Source: Candidatus Parcubacteria bacterium
GTDB lineage: Bacteria > Patescibacteriota > Microgenomatia > UBA12405
NCBI GenBank assembly: GCA_023443725.1
Contig: JAEZTF010000007.1
Location: 62,001-126,000, forward strand
Length of the DNA: 64,000 nt
Direction of reading: 5' to 3'
The position numbers and the translations under genes were made by a program. Each line of letters begins with the position of its first letter. Within the stretch, counting starts at the first letter, position 1. The notes below the pieces were generated by a model. That model was not told the origin of the DNA, did not search any database, and saw only the letters and a program-made list of their open reading frames with translations. Below, in pieces: positions 36,103 through 44,744 of this stretch.

Positions 36103-37281
36103 ATGATTTTTTTTCAAAAACCAACAAATAACCAAAAATTACCTTTTTTCCCAAAGATTTCGCTCAAGAATTCTCCAAATATTCAAACTCCATTTTTCTA
36201 TACTGACATCAATTTAGTTAAGAAGCGATATCAAGAATTAAAAATATCCCTTGATTCTAATTGGCCCAAAAGACATATCGTTGCTTTCTCCTTTAAAACC
36301 AACTACGATATTATCGACAAAATCAAAAAAGAATTAGATATTTCAGCCGAAATTGTTTCTAGTATGGAGTACAAAATAGCCAAAGATTTAAAATTTCCAA
36401 ACACAAAAATCATCTATAATGGACCGAACAAATCTAATCTGTCTGAAATAATAAAACAAAAAGACATTTTAATTAACCTTGATAATCAATCAGAAATTAA
36501 TCAAATTGTTAAAAACAAAAATCAAATCAAATGCCAACTTGGTATTAGATTAAACAGCGATCTCAAGAAAAGTCGTTTTGGTTTTAACATCGAAAACGGC
36601 GATACTCAAAACGCTATAAATCAACTCAAAAAAAATCAAATCAAAATTGATGGATTACATATTCACCTAGGATTTTATTCCTCTCCAACACTTTATCGAC
36701 AAATCTCTCAAAAAATAATTGAAATTATTCAACAAAATAGATTAAAACCTGATTATATTGATTTTGGTGGGGGCTTCCCTAGCCATGGTTTGAAACCGTA
36801 CGGTTTCAAAAAATATAATGTTCCACCTATTGATGAATATATTAGTCAAATATGCTCCCCTCTCAACATTTTTTATAAAAACAATGATAGACCTACACTC
36901 ATAGTCGAACCAGGCAGATTTTTAGTTGATGATTCAACAGTTTTTATAACCAAAATAATTCATTCTCAAGTTATTAAAAATCAACAAACTATTTTTGTCG
37001 ATGCTACTAATCAAATGCTTTCTTCAGTTTGGTTTCGGCCTCAAATAATAGATTCCCCAAAAAACAAAAAAAACAAAAAAATTAATACCATCATTTACGG
37101 CAGTAGTTGCCAGGAAGATGATGTCTTATATCAGGGAGATCTTCCTTATGTCAAAAATAATGATTCAATTTATTTTTACTGTGTTGGTGCTTATAACCAA
37201 AATATGGGCAATAATTTTATCTTTCCAAAACCACAGACTATTTACAGCTCTAATTTAAGCAAAAACCAATTATCTATCTAA
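36103..37281 (+). CDS. PLP-dependent amino acid decarboxylase, fold type III
   Basis: Alanine-racemase-fold decarboxylase of the ornithine/diaminopimelate decarboxylase group. 392 residues from the ATG at 36103, which follows an AAGGA ribosome site; an ATG at 35977 would overlap the divergent gene. The PLP lysine is in FSFKTNYD. HIHLGFYSS, DFGGGFPS and EPGRFLVDDS are the cofactor-phosphate motifs, and GSSCQEDDVL carries the catalytic Cys and Asp. Substrate unknown; in a glycan cluster it may supply an amino group carrier or amide substituent. TATAAT at 36078-36083. Confidence 0.85.
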   Translation: MIFFQKPTNNQKLPFFPKISLKNSPNIQTPFFYTDINLVKKRYQELKISLDSNWPKRHIVAFSFKTNYDIIDKIKKELDISAEIVSSMEYKIAKDLKFPNTKIIYNGPNKSNLSEIIKQKDILINLDNQSEINQIVKNKNQIKCQLGIRLNSDLKKSRFGFNIENGDTQNAINQLKKNQIKIDGLHIHLGFYSSPTLYRQISQKIIEIIQQNRLKPDYIDFGGGFPSHGLKPYGFKKYNVPPIDEYISQICSPLNIFYKNNDRPTLIVEPGRFLVDDSTVFITKIIHSQVIKNQQTIFVDATNQMLSSVWFRPQIIDSPKNKKNKKINTIIYGSSCQEDDVLYQGDLPYVKNNDSIYFYCVGAYNQNMGNNFIFPKPQTIYSSNLSKNQLSI

Positions 37282-38217
37282 ATAAAGTGTAAACTGACTG
37301 TTTGCATCATTTTCATAATTATTAGAAACAGTAGAGAAAGTTTTAACGCTAATTTGTTTTTTTATCGGAGAAAACGTATAAATTCTCAATAATCCATTTC
37401 CACTGTTAGGTCTACCTTGATAATTTTGAATAACTTGATATACAGTCTTTCCACACCTGTTCTTACTTTTAATTTTATTTTCCCCTTCACTGCTGTGAAA
37501 ATGCCCAGACAACACCAAAAAGATATTACAATTTCTACTAACCAATTTATCCCAAATATCTTCTCCCGAATTACCACCTAATCTAAAATGTGGACTTTGG
37601 CTACGACTAGCTACATTATCATATTGATAAGCATGTGTCGTCAATATTACTTGTTTGTCTTGATTTTCACTCAAAACTTTATTAGCCCAATCAATGTCAT
37701 CATTTGTCGGATCAACTTCCAAATTTAAAAATAACAAATTCATTCCACTTACAGTTATTGTTTGGTAGCTATTTCTATTCTCTTTGTAATTTCCTTTATA
37801 CCAAGGGAATTTAGAAAACCGAACCACAGGGAAAATTGAATCATATTTTATAGCTTCAGTTGTTGGGTTATCAACTGTATCAAAATCATGATTCCCCGGT
37901 ACCACACCATAAGGAACAACACCATCTAGTTTACCCATACATTTTGAGGCATTTTCCCACTCATCATTAACTAAAGCTCCACTCTGAGTTATATCTCCAA
38001 GATGAGAAACAAAAATAATATTCAATTTTTGTTTGTTTGCCACTATCCATTCAGTTTGGTTACAAAAAATATTGTGATTTTCATAAGAATATCTTTGTGT
38101 ATCAGGCATCACTATCAATGTAAAATTATCTAAATGTAAACAAAATTTAATTATTAATCCAAGAAGATAAAAAAACAAAAAGCTTAAAATTAATAACTGT
38201 TTTTTTTTAAATCTCAT
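37270..38217 (-). CDS. Membrane-anchored calcineurin-like metallophosphoesterase
   Basis: 315 residues with an N-terminal membrane segment (~7-27), so the enzyme probably faces outward. All metal-binding blocks are visible: MPDTQ, SHLGDIT (GDxx), GNHDFD, TTHAYQ and SGHFHSS. Such enzymes cleave phosphodiesters or phosphomonoesters. It ends the 38-42 kb minus-strand operon (4-bp overlap with the dehydrogenase gene) and overlaps the decarboxylase tail to tail by 12 bp. Confidence 0.87.
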   Translation of the reverse strand: MRFKKKQLLILSFLFFYLLGLIIKFCLHLDNFTLIVMPDTQRYSYENHNIFCNQTEWIVANKQKLNIIFVSHLGDITQSGALVNDEWENASKCMGKLDGVVPYGVVPGNHDFDTVDNPTTEAIKYDSIFPVVRFSKFPWYKGNYKENRNSYQTITVSGMNLLFLNLEVDPTNDDIDWANKVLSENQDKQVILTTHAYQYDNVASRSQSPHFRLGGNSGEDIWDKLVSRNCNIFLVLSGHFHSSEGENKIKSKNRCGKTVYQVIQNYQGRPNSGNGLLRIYTFSPIKKQISVKTFSTVSNNYENDANSQFTLYLDR

Positions 38218-39134
38218 ACACTAATTAAATTAATAGATTTTCCTTCTGTAAACGATTTAATATTCTCCACCGCCATACTCAACATACGCTTTTTTGCTTC
38301 CTTAGTATTATATCCTCTATGAGGAATGCTAATAATATTCTTATATTTAAGATATGGATTCTCTGATTTCAATAATTCATTAGTAATGTTTAAATCAACT
38401 CCATATCCATATATTTTTCCACTTTCTATTCCTGTCAAAACTGCTTTAGTATCAACTATCTCTTCCCTAGCTGTGTTGACAAGATATGCTCCCGACTTCA
38501 TTTTTGAAATCTCATTTTCACCAATTAAACCTTCCGTTTCACTTGTTAAAGGTAAATTAATAGAAATAAAATCTGAACTAGCCAAAAGTATTTCCAAGTC
38601 AACAATTTCATCAAAATATTTAGGTCTTTTATGACTCTTGTTAAAACCTAGCGTTCTCATATTAAAAGCTTTTGCAATTCGTGCTACTTTTTCCCCGATA
38701 CTTCCAGTACCCAATATCCCGATAGTCTTCCCAAACAATTCCTCCCCCTCTATATTAATTCCCTCTTGATATAGCCCCCTCACCAAACCCAAAAGCATTG
38801 CCCATGTATATTCTGCAACAGACTCAGCATTAGCTCCTTTACAATAGCTTACAGTTATATTATGTTTTGTAGCGCTAGAGATATCTACCCAATCAAATCC
38901 AGAGGATAATAAAGCTAAGTGTTTTAATTTGTATAGCGATTCAAAAAAAACATTCGTTATTTTTTGTATCGCAGACGGTGAAAGAAGCAAGATTTCAGCA
39001 TCTTGTATTTGATTAATTATTTCTTCCTCTGGAATTCCTCTAGTTGATAATAAAATTAAATCACCTAGTTTTTCGAGTTTTTTTTTACTTTCTGAATCTA
39101 TTTTCGAACTTGACGAAAGATAATATATCTTCAT
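38214..39134 (-). CDS. D-2-hydroxyacid dehydrogenase family protein
   Basis: 306 residues, NAD(P)-dependent. GILGTGSIGEKVA (~residues 137-149) is the dinucleotide loop; INLPLTSETEGLI and NTAREEIVDTKAV are the conserved blocks that follow, with the catalytic Arg replaced by the TARE version, Glu in ITNELLKSENPYL and His in IPHRGYNTKEA. Coupled by 4-bp overlaps to the aminotransferase upstream and the phosphoesterase downstream. The 2-oxo or 2-hydroxy acid substrate is unknown. Confidence 0.85.
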   Translation of the reverse strand: MKIYYLSSSSKIDSESKKKLEKLGDLILLSTRGIPEEEIINQIQDAEILLLSPSAIQKITNVFFESLYKLKHLALLSSGFDWVDISSATKHNITVSYCKGANAESVAEYTWAMLLGLVRGLYQEGINIEGEELFGKTIGILGTGSIGEKVARIAKAFNMRTLGFNKSHKRPKYFDEIVDLEILLASSDFISINLPLTSETEGLIGENEISKMKSGAYLVNTAREEIVDTKAVLTGIESGKIYGYGVDLNITNELLKSENPYLKYKNIISIPHRGYNTKEAKKRMLSMAVENIKSFTEGKSINLISV

Positions 39135-40228
39135 TTCTCAACTTTTTTAATAACAGTCACAATATGATTAAGTTCCTTTTTTGTAAGATTTTGGTGTATT
39201 GGCAAACTTAGAACTTGTTTTGTTATATTTTCAGTTATTGGAAATTGTCCACTTTTATATTCAACCAAATGAGGATACTCATAAAGCGCTTTTGGATAAG
39301 CAATCTCTGTTTCAATTCCATTTTTATACAAATATTCTTTTAATTCATCTCTCGACAATAAAAATTTATCAGTAACCTTAATTGTAAAACGACTAAATGA
39401 GTGAACTATATCATGATTTAGCTTTGGGCAGATAATACCCTCCACTAAAGCAAGTTGTTTACTTAAAAAAACAGCATTCATATTTCTTTTGCGTGTAATT
39501 GAGTCAAGACGTTTTAATTGCACTCTCATAATTGATGATTGTACGTCGGTAGGTCTAAAATTCCAGCCTGCTTCTAAAAAATTATATTTTTCCCCTCTTT
39601 TTTGTCCGTGATTAATTAACAAATTAACTTTATCAGCAATTGATTTTTGATTAGTAAGCAGTACTCCTCCCTCTCCTGAAGATAAACTTTTTGAGTTAAA
39701 AAAAGAAAAGACTGTTATATCAGCAAAATGATTTATTGATTTATTTTGATACTTTGAACCAATCGCTTGACATGAATCAGACATAAGCACTAGTCCATAT
39801 TTATCAGCTATTTTTCGTAAAGACTTATATTCCGCCGGATGACCATAAAGATCCACAACAAGTATTATTTTTGTCTTATTAGTAATTTTTTCTTCAATCT
39901 TAGACACATCAATATTAAATGTATCTTGATCGATATCAACAAATACAGGCTTTGCCCCACAAAGTAAAATCGAATTTACTGTAGCGATATAAGAAAAAGT
40001 TGTCGTGATAACCTCATTACCCTCTGATAACCCACAAGCTAAAAGACCGGTAAATAAAGCTGCTGTCCCATTACTTGTAACAACTGCATAATCAGAATAA
40101 AAAAAATTTTGAAACAATGTTTCTAATTCCGAAGTTACTTTACACCTTTCAAGATGTCTTGATAATAAAGTCTTTGTTACTGCTTTAATTTCAGCTTTAC
40201 CAATTGTCGGAAATACTAGTTGAATCAT
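39131..40228 (-). CDS. DegT/DnrJ/EryC1-type sugar aminotransferase
   Basis: 365 residues, PLP-dependent enzyme that aminates keto-sugars bound to nucleotides. Family blocks: TSNGTAALFTGLLACGL (~53-69), TTTFSYIATVNSI, VDLYGHP, DSCQAIGS, and the PLP lysine in FFNSKSLSSGEGG (~178-190). It points to an amino sugar as part of the glycan made by this operon. 4-bp overlaps on both sides. Confidence 0.92.
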   Translation of the reverse strand: MIQLVFPTIGKAEIKAVTKTLLSRHLERCKVTSELETLFQNFFYSDYAVVTSNGTAALFTGLLACGLSEGNEVITTTFSYIATVNSILLCGAKPVFVDIDQDTFNIDVSKIEEKITNKTKIILVVDLYGHPAEYKSLRKIADKYGLVLMSDSCQAIGSKYQNKSINHFADITVFSFFNSKSLSSGEGGVLLTNQKSIADKVNLLINHGQKRGEKYNFLEAGWNFRPTDVQSSIMRVQLKRLDSITRKRNMNAVFLSKQLALVEGIICPKLNHDIVHSFSRFTIKVTDKFLLSRDELKEYLYKNGIETEIAYPKALYEYPHLVEYKSGQFPITENITKQVLSLPIHQNLTKKELNHIVTVIKKVEK

Positions 40229-41004
40229 ATATTTTTTTTCAGCACTAAAGTATAAATACTACCGAGTGAAGAACCAGCAAGTTCAAAAGCAGCTTGAAAG
40301 TAAGTAACATTATTAGATATTCTTTTTTTAATAAATTCAGTAATAACCTTGTCTTTATTATATCTAGTCAAAAGGTAATAATAAAATGTTAAGTGAGGAA
40401 GTCTGACAGAAGGAAAAATTTTTCTTTTAAAGAAAATATTTTTCGTATCTAATATTTTTTTAACTTTTTCTATAGTACAAAAATCCTTTGCTTCAGCAAT
40501 TATTACAACCCCATTTTTCTTCACTATTCTCATTAGTTCACCAACTGCTGTATTTAAATCATCTATATAACGGAAAACACTATAACAAACAATCGCATCA
40601 ATCGAATTATTATCAAAAGGCATATGGCACGCATCAGCATGATATGGCTTACGTTTAGAATCATTCTTATATTTATTTTGCAAACGTTGTATTACAATTT
40701 TATTTTTATCCACTTCTGTTAACACCACATCAGGAAATAGTTCCCTTATCTGTGTCCCCAATCTACCACTACCTGAACCAACAACAAGAATAGAATCGAC
40801 CTTTTGACAAAGTAGTTTTTTTATCAACTTAGCAACTGCCTTAGCACTATTAATTTCATTCTCTAAACAATCCAAAATATCAAAATTCGAAAACATACTA
40901 TTTGGAACAATAAATCGTCGATTTTTACAATCAGATAAAAACTGACCGTAATATATCTGCTCCATCTCTTTTGGCCAATCTTTATTTGTAGATCTCAAAC
41001 CCAT
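40225..41004 (-). CDS. Class I SAM-dependent methyltransferase
   Basis: 259 residues. SAM motif I is LVVGSGSGRLGTQIREL (~residues 74-90), motif II LTEVDKN, then HADACHMPFDNNSIDAIVCYSVFRYID, the usual Methyltransf_11 pattern. Lies 7 bp after the QueC-like gene and overlaps the aminotransferase gene by 4 bp. Target unknown; could methylate a sugar or a lipid-linked intermediate. Confidence 0.85.
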   Translation of the reverse strand: MGLRSTNKDWPKEMEQIYYGQFLSDCKNRRFIVPNSMFSNFDILDCLENEINSAKAVAKLIKKLLCQKVDSILVVGSGSGRLGTQIRELFPDVVLTEVDKNKIVIQRLQNKYKNDSKRKPYHADACHMPFDNNSIDAIVCYSVFRYIDDLNTAVGELMRIVKKNGVVIIAEAKDFCTIEKVKKILDTKNIFFKRKIFPSVRLPHLTFYYYLLTRYNKDKVITEFIKKRISNNVTYFQAAFELAGSSLGSIYTLVLKKNI

Positions 41005-41011
41005 AAATATA

Positions 41012-42040
41012 TTAATAATAATCTTTAATTATAATTTTTCTTCTTATCTTCATTGCACGAACTCTAATAAGAATAGGTTTATAGAATACTCTTAATGGCT
41101 TTATCAAAGATTTAATAATCTCCAAGTTATCACTATATATCTTTCTTTTTTTATCAAAACTCACATATTTAGTTTTATCTTCAACGCCAGATTTAATAAA
41201 CGATTCTTTTCTAAAACTGCACACTATACATTCACCACAATGAAACTCAGATCCTTTTAAACAACTATAAGCTTTTTCTACTAAAATATTATGTTGATAT
41301 GCCCATTTGATGAGATCTGATTTTTCAAGAAAAAGACCCAAATCTTTTTCAAAACAAACGCTCATTACTTGCCAATTGTAATCATTAGTAAAAGCACAAA
41401 GCGAAAAAGACGCTGCTCTAATAGAAGTTAATGTTTGACTCGCATTGTACAATCCATCAGTAGGCAAAATACTACAAAATATGGTCCTAATTTTAAGATT
41501 TCTTTGCAGTTCAAAGAATAAAGCTGCTAAAGCAGCCGGATAAGGGAAAAAAGCAGGAAAAAGATATTTTCGAGTAAGCGTTATAGTATTCGTTAATGGA
41601 TTAAAATTATCTTTCAACACTTGAGGGTTTATTGTCTTTGATAAATTACCTCTTAGTGAGGCAGATATTTCTGGTGCCGACATTGGAAAAGTAAGGTGAA
41701 AAGGATCTACATACAGTTTCGAATAACGTTTTTTAAATATCTTTGAAAAATATTTAATAGCTTTCATTTCTTGAGAATGTCGTTTCTGCCCAGTATTTAT
41801 ACACACTGGATGAACTCTCAATCCATATTCTTCCATTAAAATTGCCCAAGAAACAATTGAGTCAATACCTCCTGAAACTAAATGAATTACATTTGAACCT
41901 TTAGAAGGCATTTTGCTCACAAAGCCTCTTTTCAATTGAAAAAAATCCTCTATAGTCTTAATTGTTTCTAAATCCTCTAATGGATGTTGTTTCAAAAAAT
42001 TTTCAAAATCTTCATGATTTACTTTTTTAATCATATACAA
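41012..42040 (-). CDS. QueC-like PP-loop ATPase
   Basis: 342 residues. LVSGGIDSIVSWAIL (~residues 49-63) is the PP-loop that activates a carboxylate or amide with ATP. The C-terminal block SCLKGSEFHCGECIVCSFRKESF carries four Cys in the spacing of the QueC zinc site (C-x-CG-x-C-x2-C type). QueC makes 7-cyano-7-deazaguanine; here no other queuosine gene is near and the partners are glycan-type enzymes, so a related amide- or nitrile-forming step on another substrate is more likely. ATG at 42040 or 42034. Confidence 0.75.
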   Translation of the reverse strand: MYMIKKVNHEDFENFLKQHPLEDLETIKTIEDFFQLKRGFVSKMPSKGSNVIHLVSGGIDSIVSWAILMEEYGLRVHPVCINTGQKRHSQEMKAIKYFSKIFKKRYSKLYVDPFHLTFPMSAPEISASLRGNLSKTINPQVLKDNFNPLTNTITLTRKYLFPAFFPYPAALAALFFELQRNLKIRTIFCSILPTDGLYNASQTLTSIRAASFSLCAFTNDYNWQVMSVCFEKDLGLFLEKSDLIKWAYQHNILVEKAYSCLKGSEFHCGECIVCSFRKESFIKSGVEDKTKYVSFDKKRKIYSDNLEIIKSLIKPLRVFYKPILIRVRAMKIRRKIIIKDYY

Positions 42041-42091
42041 TTTATTTTTTATATTTAATTAGAATAAGTAGAATTATATCTTATACACAAA

Positions 42092-42808
42092 TTAATATTT
42101 AAAATATTGTTCCAAAACCTCATTTCCACCATCCATCACAATTTTCCCACTATTCATAACAATATATCTATTACAGAATTTCTCCAAATATTGTCTATAG
42201 TGAGAAACCAAGATTATTGTCTTTTTACTCTTTATCATTTCATTCATTTTAAGATCAATTTTTCTTTTAAAGTTTTCATCACCAACAGAAATATTTTCAT
42301 CCAAAATTAAAATATCCGGATTGGCATTTATAGCCACTGCAAACCCCAATCTTAATCTCATTCCAGAAGAATAAGTATACAATGGAGAATCAATAAATTT
42401 ACCAATATCTGCAAAAGAAACAATTTTATCAAGGTTTTTCATTATTTCGGCTTTCGTTAATCCCAGAATTAAACCATTCAATAAAACATTTTCTACACCA
42501 GTTAAATCTGGATGGAACCCAGCATCCAAATCAATAAGAGAAATTAATTTTCCATTGGTTAGTATCTCTCCTTCTGTGGGAACAGATATACATGACATCA
42601 ATTTTAATAAAGTAGTTTTTCCGGAACCATTGTGACCAATAATACCAACCTTTTCTCCTTTATTAATAATTAGAGATAGATTGTTTATTGCCAAAAAAAT
42701 CTCTTTTCTTTTCCTCATAATTACATCTTCAACAAAAGTCGGTTTTTCATGATGAAGAATATAACTTTTAGTTACATTCGTAAGTTTAATAGCAATATCA
42801 CTTTTCAT
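42092..42808 (-). CDS. ABC transporter ATPase of the Wzt/TagH type
   Basis: 238 residues. Walker A GHNGSGKTTLL (~58-68), a Q-loop equivalent in DLDAGFHPDLTGVENV, signature YSSGMRLRLGFAVA and Walker B DILILDENISVGDENF, which is the polysaccharide-exporter subfamily. It lacks the C-terminal carbohydrate-binding domain found in some Wzt. Pairs with the permease 13 bp upstream to export a lipid-linked polymer across the membrane. Confidence 0.93.
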   Translation of the reverse strand: MKSDIAIKLTNVTKSYILHHEKPTFVEDVIMRKRKEIFLAINNLSLIINKGEKVGIIGHNGSGKTTLLKLMSCISVPTEGEILTNGKLISLIDLDAGFHPDLTGVENVLLNGLILGLTKAEIMKNLDKIVSFADIGKFIDSPLYTYSSGMRLRLGFAVAINANPDILILDENISVGDENFKRKIDLKMNEMIKSKKTIILVSHYRQYLEKFCNRYIVMNSGKIVMDGGNEVLEQYFKY

Positions 42809-42821
42809 AAAACATTATAAT

Positions 42822-43598
42822 CTACAGCCAATCATCGAAATATGGCTCTTCTTTTTTAAAAATAAATATTCCTAAAAACAAAATTAAAATTGTAAATATT
42901 AAACTAGTAATTGCTAATTTCCATGAATAGATCGGTATACCTAACACTAAAAATCTAAAGATTTCAACAATAGCAGTCATCGGATTTAAATAAAAATAGT
43001 TGGCAATATTTTTAGGTAACAAATTCAAACTATAAACAATTGGAGTTGCATAATACCAGAGTGGCATAATTGCACTTACAGCAAAACTTACATCTCTGAA
43101 TCTCACATCTAAAGCAGAAAAAAATAAAGAAAAACCAATTGTTAAAATAGTCAAGAAAAACAGTAAAAACGGCGATAAAAAAAACCAACAAAAGTTTAAT
43201 TCACCAAAGAAAAAAACAATCAACATAAATATCGGAAAAAATATTAATGTATGAAATAAATTCGACAAAACTATTGAGATAATTATCGACTCTCGAGGAA
43301 ATTTTGCCTTCTTAATCAACATTCTTTCATTTACAATCATAGATACATTTTTTAAAACCGAATAAGAAAAAAAATTCCAAAGCAACAATCCGGAAAATAA
43401 AAACAAAAAATAATTATTTACTCTAACCGGAATAAAAAACTGAAAAATAAAACCAATAGCAAACATTTGTAAAAGAGGGTTTAATATGATCCATAAAAAG
43501 CCCAAAGTTGCCACCTTATACCTAGCCTTTATCTCTTTCTCTGTCATGGCCCACAAAAATTCCCACCACCTTTTCTGTTTTTTAGATAATTTAAACAT
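42822..43598 (-). CDS. ABC-2 type polysaccharide export permease
   Basis: 258 residues with six hydrophobic segments. The N-terminal WWEFLWAMTEKEIKARYKVATLGFLW block (about residues 11-36) and PLWYYATPIVYSLNLLP (~177-193) are characteristic of Wzm/TagG permeases. Forms the exporter with the ATPase downstream. First gene after mreB on this strand, 10 bp away. Confidence 0.92.
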   Translation of the reverse strand: MFKLSKKQKRWWEFLWAMTEKEIKARYKVATLGFLWIILNPLLQMFAIGFIFQFFIPVRVNNYFLFLFSGLLLWNFFSYSVLKNVSMIVNERMLIKKAKFPRESIIISIVLSNLFHTLIFFPIFMLIVFFFGELNFCWFFLSPFLLFFLTILTIGFSLFFSALDVRFRDVSFAVSAIMPLWYYATPIVYSLNLLPKNIANYFYLNPMTAIVEIFRFLVLGIPIYSWKLAITSLIFTILILFLGIFIFKKEEPYFDDWL

Positions 43599-43608
43599 AT
43601 TCTTATTC

Positions 43609-44694
43609 TCAAAATTTAGAAACTAATTTTACTTGTTTTAATATTAATCGATCTTGAATTAACTCTCCACAACCTTTAATAACTGCCATTCCTCCTTCAT
43701 CTATTAATCGACAAAAAATTTTAGTCTTAGATTCAATTAATGAACTTATACCATCAATCTTTGCCCCGTTACCTACCAACGCAATTCCTCTTTTAAGTAT
43801 ATCTTCCATTAATTCAGGTGGAGTTTCGTCTAAAACTGAAACTACTAATCTAACTATTTTAGCCATATCTAACGCAACTGCTTCTCTAATCTCGTTACTA
43901 GTCAACTTAACACTTTTTGGTAAACCAGTTTCCAAGTCTCTGCCTCTAACTAGGCCAATTTCTTTTCCTATTTCTATTTTTATCTTTTCTGCACTATTTT
44001 CTCCAATCAAAATTCCATATTTCATTTTGATATAGTTAATAATACTTTCATCAAAATCATTACCAGCAGTTTTAATCCCTCTTCCAACTACTACCCCACC
44101 CATAGATACCACACTTACTTCAGTTTTTCCTCCACCTATATCTACAACCATCAAGCCAGCCGAACTATCTATTGGTAAACCAATTCCAATTGCCGCTAAT
44201 ACTGCACTTTCTACTAAGACTACTTCTCTTGCTCCAGCATTTAAAAAAACTGATCTCAAAGCTCTTTTTTGAACTTGATTAATATAACTTGGAACACTCA
44301 CAATCACCCTTGGTTTAAAAAACTTTGGATAAGTTGATGGTATTTCATATATCAATTTAAGATGATAAGCAATTAAATTCTCTAATGCTTCCAAATCAAA
44401 AATCACTCCATTTTTAATTGGGCTAATAACTTCAATTTGTTTTGGTTCTCTATTCAACATTTCTTTCGCTTTAAAACCAAAAGCCACTGGAATTTTAAAA
44501 TTATTCTTTGGTGCTGAAAGGCCTGTCCATCTTTTCTTTTTATGTCTTACCAACATTGTAGGTTCGTCTATAATTACTCCTCTGTCTTTTAAATAAACCA
44601 AAGTGTTACTACTTCCCAAATCCACACCCACGTCCCAACTAAAACTTGATATAAATGATTTTGCTTTGTCTTTAATATTTGAAAACCTAGTCAC
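43609..44694 (-). CDS. mreB: Rod shape-determining protein MreB
   Basis: Actin-like filament that guides side-wall synthesis under the membrane. 361 residues. WDVGVDLGSSNTLVYLKDRGVIIDEP (~20-45) is phosphate loop 1; VVDIGGGKTEVSVVS (~185-199) phosphate loop 2; GIALVGNGAKIDG the adenosine site. The start is GTG at 44694, with a TATAAT box (44706-44701) only 6 bp away, so the mRNA is probably leaderless. A short N-terminal extension (TRFSNIKDKAKSFISSF) could serve in membrane attachment. Confidence 0.93.
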   Translation of the reverse strand: MTRFSNIKDKAKSFISSFSWDVGVDLGSSNTLVYLKDRGVIIDEPTMLVRHKKKRWTGLSAPKNNFKIPVAFGFKAKEMLNREPKQIEVISPIKNGVIFDLEALENLIAYHLKLIYEIPSTYPKFFKPRVIVSVPSYINQVQKRALRSVFLNAGAREVVLVESAVLAAIGIGLPIDSSAGLMVVDIGGGKTEVSVVSMGGVVVGRGIKTAGNDFDESIINYIKMKYGILIGENSAEKIKIEIGKEIGLVRGRDLETGLPKSVKLTSNEIREAVALDMAKIVRLVVSVLDETPPELMEDILKRGIALVGNGAKIDGISSLIESKTKIFCRLIDEGGMAVIKGCGELIQDRLILKQVKLVSKF

Positions 44695-44744
44695 TTTAGA
44701 ATTATAACAAGTTCATCATTTTTAAGTTAAAATAAAACACATCT

